The notes under the pieces: model-generated | What the model was told of the DNA's origin: nothing | What the model saw: only the letters and a program-made list of their open reading frames with translations | The model's database searches: none | Position numbers and translations under genes: made by a program | NCBI GenBank assembly: GCA_033297205.1 | Contig: MU859140.1 | Span: forward strand, 80,438 to 144,437 | From: Pseudoneurospora amorphoporcata | Taxonomy: Eukaryota > Ascomycota > Sordariomycetes > Sordariales > Sordariaceae | Length of the DNA: 64,000 bases | Reading direction: 5' to 3' | Part shown: piece by piece, positions 34,918 to 43,921 of the stretch | Layout: each line of letters begins with the position of its first letter | Position numbering within the stretch: position 1 is the stretch's first letter

Positions 34918-34990
34918 GCCCGGCTAGCTCAATCGGTAGAGCGTGAGACTCTTAATCTCAAGGTTGTGGGTTCGACCCCCACGTCGGGCT
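34918..34990 (+). tRNA. tRNA-Lys (anticodon CUU)
   Basis: A 73-nt cloverleaf without intron. The acceptor stem GCCCGGC pairs with GTCGGGC (one G-U pair), with T as discriminator. The D arm contains the A box TAGCTCAATCGG. The anticodon stem TGAGA/TCTCA encloses loop CTCTTAA, anticodon CTT. The T arm GTGGG-TTCGACC-CCCAC carries an intact B box. A run of T residues for Pol III termination follows within about 60 nt (from 35027). Confidence 0.97.
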
Positions 34991-35226
34991 CAATTCCCGG
35001 CGTTTCCAAACGCGCCTTTCTGATCCTTTTTTCCCATTTTTTTTTTTTCTCTCTTTTCCTCCGTTGATATATCTTTTTTTTTTGTTGTCAACCTTGTCCT
35101 CCCTTGCTTTCATTCTTCTCTTTCATTCCTTCCTTTTCGCATAAATCCCCGTTTGCTTTCTTTGTCCGTTGCTACTTGCCCATTGTTCTCTTGTTTTCTA
35201 TTTTTTTTCTCCTCGTACCGCCGCAC

Positions 35227-36744
35227 TCAAGGGAAGTGCGCATGCCCGTGAATGCCGTGATCTTGTGGTTGCATCTTCAACCGGCGTGGACGCCTTGGCT
35301 CGTACATGTACGCGTCAATTTCCGGAGTGTCTGACGGGTCAACTGCTGTCCCGTACCAACTCAGTTGATGTTGTGGTATGTGCGGTGGTTCCTCCGGGAA
35401 TTCACCAAAAAATGTTAAAGTCGGCCCTTCTGGCACACTTGGGTGGTTGTCGTTGATCCAAGGATTTGGACAATTCCATGTTTGCGAGTCCAGGTCAGAG
35501 ATCGCCGTGACTGCTCCGACAGAATCGTGGTTTGCGTCTGTGGCGGCTCGAGGAGTCTCCTCCGTGAGGCATGGAAGAAGCCCTGCAGCCTTACCCAAAT
35601 TGGGGTTGTTCTCTTCACTGTCGCTGTTGAGCAGCTGTTCTACAGACGTTCTGAATCTTAAAACGATTCGTTGTTGCGAGGACGCAGGCAAGTACCGCAA
35701 GTCTTCATCTTCTTCAATGACTGACTGAAGTCGATATGGGAGAAGTTCCAGGATCTTGTCGTCATTCATTCTTCTCAGGGAGGACTGTCGGGCTGGTGGG
35801 CCGGTTGCTTGTTCCGGAATGTCGTCCTGGTCTGTTCCGCCCGTAATCAGCCTTTCAGGCACACAAGAGGATGGACGACTTTTCCCTTGCAAGAAAGAGG
35901 AAGGCATTACTCACAGGGGCTAGGAATCATCGCATCAGAACAAAACAAGGTGCGATATGTATGTTGCCACTGCTCAATGGCCGGCTTGCCCCTTCCTAAT
36001 GTACGCCCCCAGCTTTTCAATTGTTCGAACTGTATTTCTTGGATTGTCTCTTCCGGCACGGAAAGTCTACCGGCTGTGGCCTTGTGACGCCGTTTGAGGT
36101 GGCCCCTGCTACCGATGGTATTAGTATGCGTCTTGGTTTTCTCGATATGGCTTCTAACAATGACGCTTCGAAGGACACTGAGTGACAAAACAAACAAATA
36201 CTGACTTCAGCCGATGCATGTTTTCATACCCGGGGTGGGCACAGCTCTTCCACTTCGGTTTGCTGAAGGTCTTGGGGTCGTGCTTGTAAAACGGACAAGC
36301 TAGGTAGCGAGCCACTGTTTCCTCCTCGGAGAAACTCTGAGTGTCTTGAGCGACTTCTCTGGTTAGACTCCATTTCAAGTGGTCTTCCTCATCTTCCACA
36401 CATATACCGCCCTCAGACTCGTGAAGAAGAGGTGGAACGCTGCCTGTTATTGAGGATGATCTTTCATGTCCGGGTATTAAGCCGATGCGCTGTCCTAGGG
36501 TTGGGAAGTTCCAGTCATGTGGGCATTGTTGATCTTCCAGATGCGATGGGAGCGAAGATCGGTCATCACCAACACCTTGGCTCTCCTGTGCGGACAAATA
36601 GTCCGTCGTGTCTGTTAAAAGAGGCTTCTTGACGTCGTGGTCTTCCTGGATAGGAACTGTGTCGCTTCTGTATGCTTCAGACACGAGCGGAGAGGCCGGA
36701 TTCCATTCTTGCTGGATCCTCCTTCTAATCCTGCCCTTGTTCAT
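35227..36744 (-). CDS. Fungal zinc-finger protein of unknown function
   Basis: Three exons (36744-36206, 36105-35915, 35831-35227) give 444 residues. The recognisable element is 'YLACPFYKHDPKTFSKPKW' followed by a conserved CAHPGYENMHRLK, joined across intron 1 to 'GHLKRRHKA'. This is the Cys-His finger (C-P-F-Y-K-H-D-P ... C ... H-R-L-K-x-H-L-x-R-x-H) common in expanded families of filamentous ascomycetes. Intron 1 (36205-36106) was placed at the acceptor that restores this motif. Intron 2 (35914-35832) is the only choice that keeps the frame with a normal length. The rest is acidic and Ser/Pro-rich. DNA binding is possible but unproven; the cellular role is unknown. Confidence 0.75.
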
Positions 36745-37946
36745 GCTTGGAATAATAACAGGTAGTATCAAGCCTGGTCTTACGGTCCGGCTTCGAATGT
36801 GTAAGATCCTGGTAATTGGTGGTTGGATGAGGTGTTACACTCTCATGCTGGTTGAGGTAGGGTAAGTTGGTGTAGCAAGATACTTTTAGGTATTACTTGC
36901 GACTTGGACTATTCCGCCCTGCTAGCTGGGAGATGGAACAGACACGGAAAATAAAGCGTGCCAAGGGAAGAGCCTCAGGCTTTTATATGGAGTTTTTCTG
37001 CAGAGTGACACAGGTGACTGGGGTATACATCAGAATTTGAAACATCTGCTGTCAACCTCTCAGAGGACACCCTCGGTCGAGTAACATCAAGAATGTGATT
37101 TTGCATTGCCAGCCGGGAGGAAAACCGACCTTGTGGAGGTGGATGCTAACTGGAGTGCCAGCGGAACAACAAATTCCTTCCTATGGTCAAGGAACAAGCC
37201 ATCAACTACCGATGGTGGCCAAACAGGACACAGCATATTCGTCCACAACACAACGACGTCACAAGATAAGGCAACGAGTACAGACCGCCTGGCATTATTG
37301 AGAAAAGGATCTAGATGAGGCGTGGAATAGAGTCCAATGCGGTAAGCCGGTCAACTGCTTCAAACACTGGTCGTCAGTCTGCCAGATGGAACAGGATGGC
37401 CGCCAAGCGGGAAAGCGGGCTGACGACACTTATGCCAATATTGCGTACGACTTACAAATAGGAAACCATGGGACAGAGTCGTATACTTTGAAAGCAAAAG
37501 GGGTCCTACGAGGCAGATTTGAATCCCCTCTCTAGCACGTGTCCACCTCACGGCTGTTGTTTGATGTCACCAAGCAGTCGCACATCATGCTGTCAAGATC
37601 ACCACGGCTCCATACCCCCCCTTGGATTCAGAAACCAGCAGCTTGCTGGCGCATGATTTGCTGCTTTGACATAAAGTTGTACGACTCTTGAAAATTCGAA
37701 CTAAGCAATGAATATCATGAAACGACTTAAATACCAATGATACAATCAGATACAGTTAAAACAGATACCGAGATCGCGACCAGAACAGATAATACAAAAA
37801 CGGTATCCTATCAAAACGAGCCATATCTAACCAAAACGCCTCTCATACCAAACACAAAACCGGTGTATACCAAAAAAACAATCCCCCGTGATTCTAACCA
37901 AACTTCAACCGTCGTTAACACCTCATTCAGGTCCACTGACCCTGAA
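36745..37946. other. Intergenic, no gene seen
   Basis: About 1.2 kb between the zinc-finger gene start and the end of the triple-Ulp1 gene. A plus-strand frame from 37737 reads into the Leu-coding reverse complement of a Glu run and is not a gene. An ACCAAAAC-rich patch at about 37790-37880 probably belongs to the 3' UTR of the Ulp1 gene. Confidence 0.45.
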
Positions 37947-38228
37947 TTAGGGCTCCTCAGAAATAGTGGAAGAGGGCTCATCCACCTCATGAATGATGCT
38001 AAGCTCCTTAACAACAATCTCATCCTGCGTCTCATCCTCCTCATCCTCCTCATCCTCCTCCTCTTCCTCCTCTTCCTCCTCCTCCTCCTCCTCCTCCTCC
38101 TGCTGCTGCGGCTGCTCATCACCATCCTGACCATCATTAACCCAATTGAGAGGGGGAGGCATCTCCCCAGCGCTAATCATGTTGCGCAAATGCTCTTGTT
38201 GCGCAGCATAAAACCAATCCAGCCTCTC
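37947..38228 (-). other. Shifted-frame acidic tail of the triple-Ulp1 gene
   Basis: In the +1 frame relative to the main frame, 94 codons are open and read like protein: 'LDWFYAAQQEHLRNMISAGE', then a Pro/Asn/Gln stretch, a run of about 15 Glu, more Glu/Asp, and a stop at 37949-37947. The main frame stops at 38173, inside this segment. A short non-canonical intron could join them, for example donor GTGCAA to acceptor GAG-AG just before CTGGAT (58 nt), or a single-base indel could have split them. Confidence 0.6.
38044..38103 (-). repeat. GAG/CTC trinucleotide repeat coding poly-Glu
   Basis: A near-perfect GAG (plus-strand CTC) repeat of about 60 nt that encodes most of the Glu run in the acidic tail. 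Such repeats change length easily. Confidence 0.85.
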
Positions 38229-41200
38229 TCATATGAATCGGGTCGTTCCCCTTGTAATACAACCTATATATTGTCTTGCACATTTCCTTCAACTCTTCCA
38301 GGCTCTTTCCGTCGAGATTTTCCGCGAATCCCTGTGGTCTGTCGTACCACACCAACTCGTCGATAATACGGGGTATGTTTTTCACACCATCGCTGGCCCT
38401 GGCCTTAAACGAGAGGGTCCGGTGCTCATTCTCGAAAGGTCCGGCCAGTAGTCTCTTCTCGCACTCCCTTCTCAGATCGGACAAGTCCATGATTTTAAAT
38501 CTGGCCCTGTTGCGCCGCTCCCAATCAGATTCCTCAACCTTATCTTCTGAATCATCAGGTTCTGGATTACCGGGTTCTGAATCCCCAGCAACCTTTGCCT
38601 TGGGAGCAGCCTTTGCTTTCGGAGCAGCAGCTTCCTCCTGAGTAGCTTCTGCCTCCTGAGAAGCAGCTCTAGCAAGCTGCCTCGCACTCCTTCTGCTGGG
38701 GGTCGGTGGCGGTTTTGTAGTTGGCGTTGGCTCCCTCCTGGCTCGTTTAGCGGGCTTCGGCTCGGCGTCGGTTGGCGGCGGCGTCCTCCTCTTGTTGTTG
38801 GGGCTCTGGGTGGGATTCTCAGCGGGGGTTACTTCAGGTTCAGGGGTTTGCTTGGCCCTCTTGCTTGGTCGGCTGGACAACTCGGCGTCGTCGTCGTTGC
38901 CGTTGTCGTCGTCATCGTCTGCTGCCGCTCCACGCTTACGAGAGTTGGAAGTCTCTTGTTGCTGGTTCAGCTTCTCTTTCCCCTCCTTGTCCGCCTCCGC
39001 TTGCGTCTTCGGCCTCTTCTCCTTCTCCACCTTTTCATTCCTCTTCCGCTTCTGTTGTGTCTTCTGTAACACCATTTTCCTCATATTCATCTTCTTCTGC
39101 GCCTGTCTCTTCGGGGGCGCCGCCACTTGCACATCTTGGTACGCACCCTCCAGACCGCCCATTACACCCGAGTTATCGAAGAGTTTATTAAACGACTGCT
39201 CCGCCCTCTCTTGCTCCTCTCGCGCCCTCCGCGCTTCCTCGTCCTCCTCGTTCCCCTCTTCCTCGTCCTCCTCGTCCTTCTCCTTCTCAGTCTGCTTCTC
39301 TTTTCCCGGAGTGGACATGCCCATAAACTCATTATTGAGCTCTTCGTTGAGCTTTTGCTCCTCTTGCGCCTCTCGTGCCTTTTGCGCCTCCTTCTCCTTC
39401 TCCTCCCTCTCCTTCCTCTTCTTGGCACGGGCAACATCTGCTTGGACATGCTTAACGCCTTTATTCATCATGATGCCCCAGAGGCCATGCAAAGATCGTC
39501 GCATTGTTGTTCTGAGCCTGTCCGGGTTCACGGTCCTAGCCGGATCAGCCGGGTCTTCATCAGTCTCCAGGGCGATGCAGCTCAACTGATTCCACCCAAG
39601 GATGCCGAAGCGGAGAAACGCCATGGCATTGGCGATGGAATGCAAGCTGCAATCCCAGCCCTTGGTTTGTCCTGTGGTCGAAACGTTGAATGCTTCGCTT
39701 GTTTCGGGAATCTGCTTGTTGCAGCGACGAAGCCAATCTGTCAAACCATCGACGGCTCCGTTGAACTTTTCTTCACGACCTCTCTCGGCGGAATCAAAGT
39801 GCCACAAGTGGCCGGTGTCTCTTTCCCGGACGATTACTGTCCAATGATCCGGTTCATAATGGTGGACAAAGTGAACTGTGTAGCGTGCTCGATCGAAATC
39901 CTCCTCGTAAGTTGAAGGGTCTCCCCAAAAATCGCCAACAGTATGTTGATTTAAGATTAGCTCTGAGAATTTTTGTGGTCGGTCCTCCACGCCCCTTGCT
40001 GGGTCGGGGACATCGATCAAGAAGGCCAAGGGGGCGATCCACCAGTTTCCCAGCCCCCAAGGTCCCAATATTACTCTAGCGCCGGGTTGGTTCTGAACGT
40101 ACGTAATAAACCGGCAAGCTAAATGATACAATGCATTCGCCGAGAGGTTTGTACCCTTGCGCATATCCACTAGGGCATTATGAATCTGTGTATAGGCATC
40201 CTCGGCGTACATGGTACGATCTGCAAGTTTGAGCCTATCGCAACATCTGATATCCACCCGTTCATAAGCGGAATGAAGTTCCTCACGATCGTTTCTGAAA
40301 TGATCGTTGTATGGGGGGTCACGGCTGGAACGGACTTCATGTGGCGGCAAGGGTAGGGATGGGTATGTAGGAAACCGAAATGTTAGGCGTTGTTGCTGGT
40401 ATCTGACATCGTTGAAAAACGTAGGAGGGGGTACAGCATGTTCCTTCCCATCCTTTCGTGGGATGTTATCAAGTTCGGCGGGATCCTTGTCTGGCGTTTG
40501 GCTGGGATTTCCCATGGTGTCCGAAGGCTTAGATCCAGAACCTTCTCGGTTAGCTGTCCCGGAGGAGCCCGAGTTCCCAGAAGAGGCCGCTTCGGTCTTT
40601 TCAGCAGATTTTGAGCTCGTCTCCCCCTTTGAGGCTAAAACAGCCTTAGCAGTTCTGTTGCCGTCGTCTTGGGGAGTGGATGGTGGCAAAGCGACTCCCA
40701 TCAGGCCATGTAAAGCGCTTTTCATTGTTTCACGCAACCTTTCTGAACGATCTAAATGAGCTGAAGAAGCAACCTTATCTCCATTTTCGTTTGAGTCCTC
40801 ATCAACCGCAATTGCTTCAGTCGGAAGAGCGTCCCATCCCAATACCCCAAAACGAATAAAGAGCACTGCGTGAGCGATGGCGTGAAGGCCGCATTCCCAC
40901 CAAGAGGATTGCTTTGGAGACGGACCAATGAAGCTATGAATGACTTCCTCGGGGAAGTCGGGGTCGTCGGCCTTGTCTTTTTTGCAGTTTTCCAACCATT
41001 TGTCGAACGCCGCAATTGCTGATTTTTTCCGGTCTTCTCGATCTACTTCCATGGAGTCAAAATACCATGCAAAGTTAGTGGCCTTCTCGCGGACTATGAC
41101 ACCCCAGTGCTTGGTATTGAACCCTTGATTGTTCTCGGGCTGATTGTATTGGCTGTGATTGACCCAGTGAATGGTGTACTTGGCGCTCTTGAATCTTTCG

Positions 41201-42798
41201 CGATCCTTGGACCTATCACCGTACATAACCTTGAAATTCGGGTCATCGAACGACTCCGTTGACAACACTGGTACGTCTGTATTTGCGCTCACACCGCTGT
41301 TCATACAACATACAATAGCGTATGCAGTCGGCGCTATCCACCAATCTTGGTTTTCCGCTCTTGCTGGTCCTAAGGGGGCACCTGGTTGACCTTGAACCTT
41401 CGCCATCAGTCGTGCTGCATGAAAATGTATCTCGTCACCGACAAGCTGTTCGCGGTTTCTCATTTTCAACAACCCATTGTGGAGCTCTGAATACACCTTG
41501 CGAGAGAAAGCGTCGAAGCTCTCATGCTCAAGTGAGACACCATCACAAAAGTCGAAGTGTGCACATTGATATTTGTCTCGCATGACTCCGGAGTCGTGTT
41601 CATCCAACTTTTCCGTAAAAGGGTACTCGTTGGTATTGCCGAGTTTGTCCTTGCTCACACCAACACTTGGATAGGTAGGAAAGCGAAACTTGTTGATATC
41701 GGCCGCGTCCTCATAGTGTTCAGGGAATGGGGTCCCCTTATAATTCCCGCGCGGTGTCGGCCGGAGCCCCATTGATAGCTCCATCGTCTTCATCATATCA
41801 AGTCTCAACTTCTTCGCCTTCGCCGGGTCGGTCTTTCCCCTCCCATACGTGGGAATCTCGTGCCAGCCCAAGAGGCCAAAGCGAAGGAAGGCCAAGGTGT
41901 GAGCAATGGCGTGTAGGCCACACTCCCAGGCGAAATTTTGTGGAACGACGTCAACCCAACGACGGGCGTTCCCATCGGGAATACCAATTCCGTTTTCGCG
42001 ACACCATTTGTGCAGCCCAGAAACGACGGAGTCGTGCTTGTCTTTCTTCTCTTTGATTTTCTCTCGATCAAGAGGCAGAGAATCGAAGTACCATGTGTGG
42101 CCCGTAGCTTTCTGGCTGATGATGACCGCTAGGTGTTTGATGTCCGTATAGCACACCCAGTGGATGGTGTAGGCGGATTCCTTGCGCGTACTGGAATCAT
42201 CTTTCTTTCCGCCGTTTTGCGCTGTGTCCGGTGTTGGGATTGGTGTCTCAACCAGAGGCAGGTCAATGCTCTCCTCCGGGGGTGCAATCCACCAGTTTCC
42301 TTTCTGGAAATTCCCGAGAACCGCTTTGTCTTGCTGTTGAACCTGCGAGATTATCCTGTACGCAAAGTGATGGATTCCTTCTTCGGATGGGATGACATCC
42401 TTAGAGTCCTTACGGTCGTCAGAGTCTGGGAACTTGAATAACTCGTTGTGGCTCTGGAAGCTGTGACGTAATTCGCAGAGAGCATTGTGTTGCTGTTCGT
42501 AGGCTTTCCAAGTAGCCTTAATCTTGTCCTCCGACTCATGCCCAAAGTGATGGTTTTCGAGGTACGGAATTTGAACCCGTTTCCAAGCATTGGCTAAGGT
42601 ATCTACATCGTGTGACGGAGTGTCATCCTTCTTGGGCTTGTTGTACGGAGAGGTCCACGAAGGGCGAAGATGCTCATTCCTTATGCTGAAGTCGATGAAC
42701 TGTCGCAAGTCAACCTCTTCTTTGATAGGTTGAATATCGGGTAGGATGGAAGCAGAATTCGCAAATCCCTTGCCGATAGCGGCATCAGAAGCCGCCAT
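38173..42798 (-). CDS. Large protein with three tandem Ulp1/C48-like cysteine protease modules
   Basis: From the ATG at 42798 to the stop at 38173 the frame gives 1,541 residues. Three copies of a module of about 340-420 residues are present. Each has a helical lead-in with 'NWWIAP' or 'DWWIAP', then a Ulp1-type core. The catalytic sets are H222-D239-Q287-C293 ('KHLAVII', 'YFDS', 'PQNFAWECGLH'), H564-D581-Q630-C636 ('KHWGVIV', 'YFDS', 'KQSSWWECGLH') and H985-D1002-Q1044-C1050 ('DHWTVIV', 'HFDS', 'QTKGWDCSLH'). H-to-D spacing is 17 and Q-to-C spacing 6 in every copy, as in yeast Ulp1 (H514, D531, Q574, C580). After module 3 come a Lys/Glu-rich coiled region, several basic nuclear-localisation-like clusters, and a conserved-looking C-terminal block. 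The target (SUMO, another modifier, or neither) is unknown. The true C-terminus probably continues in a shifted frame to 37947. Confidence 0.8.
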   Translation of the reverse strand: MAASDAAIGKGFANSASILPDIQPIKEEVDLRQFIDFSIRNEHLRPSWTSPYNKPKKDDTPSHDVDTLANAWKRVQIPYLENHHFGHESEDKIKATWKAYEQQHNALCELRHSFQSHNELFKFPDSDDRKDSKDVIPSEEGIHHFAYRIISQVQQQDKAVLGNFQKGNWWIAPPEESIDLPLVETPIPTPDTAQNGGKKDDSSTRKESAYTIHWVCYTDIKHLAVIISQKATGHTWYFDSLPLDREKIKEKKDKHDSVVSGLHKWCRENGIGIPDGNARRWVDVVPQNFAWECGLHAIAHTLAFLRFGLLGWHEIPTYGRGKTDPAKAKKLRLDMMKTMELSMGLRPTPRGNYKGTPFPEHYEDAADINKFRFPTYPSVGVSKDKLGNTNEYPFTEKLDEHDSGVMRDKYQCAHFDFCDGVSLEHESFDAFSRKVYSELHNGLLKMRNREQLVGDEIHFHAARLMAKVQGQPGAPLGPARAENQDWWIAPTAYAIVCCMNSGVSANTDVPVLSTESFDDPNFKVMYGDRSKDRERFKSAKYTIHWVNHSQYNQPENNQGFNTKHWGVIVREKATNFAWYFDSMEVDREDRKKSAIAAFDKWLENCKKDKADDPDFPEEVIHSFIGPSPKQSSWWECGLHAIAHAVLFIRFGVLGWDALPTEAIAVDEDSNENGDKVASSAHLDRSERLRETMKSALHGLMGVALPPSTPQDDGNRTAKAVLASKGETSSKSAEKTEAASSGNSGSSGTANREGSGSKPSDTMGNPSQTPDKDPAELDNIPRKDGKEHAVPPPTFFNDVRYQQQRLTFRFPTYPSLPLPPHEVRSSRDPPYNDHFRNDREELHSAYERVDIRCCDRLKLADRTMYAEDAYTQIHNALVDMRKGTNLSANALYHLACRFITYVQNQPGARVILGPWGLGNWWIAPLAFLIDVPDPARGVEDRPQKFSELILNQHTVGDFWGDPSTYEEDFDRARYTVHFVHHYEPDHWTVIVRERDTGHLWHFDSAERGREEKFNGAVDGLTDWLRRCNKQIPETSEAFNVSTTGQTKGWDCSLHSIANAMAFLRFGILGWNQLSCIALETDEDPADPARTVNPDRLRTTMRRSLHGLWGIMMNKGVKHVQADVARAKKRKEREEKEKEAQKAREAQEEQKLNEELNNEFMGMSTPGKEKQTEKEKDEEDEEEGNEEDEEARRAREEQERAEQSFNKLFDNSGVMGGLEGAYQDVQVAAPPKRQAQKKMNMRKMVLQKTQQKRKRNEKVEKEKRPKTQAEADKEGKEKLNQQQETSNSRKRGAAADDDDDNGNDDDAELSSRPSKRAKQTPEPEVTPAENPTQSPNNKRRTPPPTDAEPKPAKRARREPTPTTKPPPTPSRRSARQLARAASQEAEATQEEAAAPKAKAAPKAKVAGDSEPGNPEPDDSEDKVEESDWERRNRARFKIMDLSDLRRECEKRLLAGPFENEHRTLSFKARASDGVKNIPRIIDELVWYDRPQGFAENLDGKSLEELKEMCKTIYRLYYKGNDPIHMREAGLVLCCATRAFAQHD

Positions 42799-43921
42799 TG
42801 TGTGTTGATGGTGTGGTAGTTCTTGGTCGTCTTGTTGTTCGGATGTCTTCTGTGTTCTGTGAACAGCTCGAGACCATAACTTGGCTACCGGGGGTTGGGA
42901 GCTTATAACGGCCAAAGAAAATTATATCATGGGCTTGTTCGTGCCGACCACAACGGTCGACAAACAAGGCCAAACTTTCATTTGAATAAAGCACGGCCGG
43001 GCGGGACGATGAAAGAAGTCATTGTCGAAGGCGACGAGAACAATGAAGCCACTGCCGAGTCAAGTCCAAGGACAATGGAGCAGGGCATTGAACCCCTTGT
43101 CGATGAACGAACAAAGCCATCGTGGCTTGAGCCTTTGGGGTTCTCGAGTCCATTGTTCACAAGAGCAGCTGAGCAGAGCAGCCTTAGTTGGTGCTAGAGA
43201 CGATGGAGAATCTGTATCATATCCGAAGGTTGACGGCAAGGGTCCATGGAATAAGATGGTAACCGAGGAAGCCTTGTAATGCTAAGAGGTTTGAAATGTG
43301 TGACATTTGCTGTTAGCTCTGTTCCCTTTTTCATCTTCGGAAACTCGTAAAGGTGCGAAAGCTGGTGGATGAGCATCAACTTGAAAAGCGAACACCCAGG
43401 AAAAGAGGTGAAAGAAGAGTGGGATGAATGAGCAATGAAAGAAGACAATTGGGGCAAGATCTTGACAAAGACGCCGTCTGTAGTGGTCCTTCCTTTTGTT
43501 GCCGCAATGTGCTATTTTTGGCACCGAGAGCCCCTGAAGGGGACCTGGACTGAAGTGGTCGACTGAGTGGAACCCACTTTTCATGAACGGGAGCTTGGCA
43601 TCCGTCTGTACATACCTTCAAACGGGCTTCTCCACAGTGACGGGACTCCGCAAACTGGAAAGGTTCTCATGTGTCAGCCGCACCCCACTGTAACACGCCC
43701 TGAACGCCCCAATTCCTGCCACAGTAAAGTCCACTGTTAGTGACTGCTTGGGCCAATGAAAAATGCACCGAGACCAACAGTCGAAACTTTCACTTGGGAC
43801 GACGTGGCTTGGCAGCAAACCTCCTTCCCTTCCCTTTTTGGTTCTTAGCTAGTTTTTCACTCTTTCCCTTTCACCACTTACATACATCCTCATCTTTCAC
43901 CATTGCTCGCTTTTCAAGTCT
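42799..43921. promoter_or_regulatory. Divergent intergenic region, triple-Ulp1 gene / MSS116-like gene
   Basis: About 1.1 kb between divergent genes, holding both promoters. The part next to the helicase gene is CT-rich. No gene recognised. Confidence 0.5.

Noticed and set aside
35104..35334. Plus-strand frame after tRNA-Lys
   Set aside because: CT-rich, hydrophobic by composition, and overlaps the true 3' end of the zinc-finger gene on the other strand.
37737..38366. Plus-strand frame of 209 codons with a poly-Leu run
   Set aside because: The Leu run is the reverse complement of the GAG repeat. The rest is A/C-rich UTR-like sequence with no homology I recognise.
38792..39915. Long plus-strand open frames opposite the triple-Ulp1 gene
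   Set aside because: They are Ser/Leu/Val-rich reflections of Lys/Glu-rich codons on the minus strand and contain no domain.
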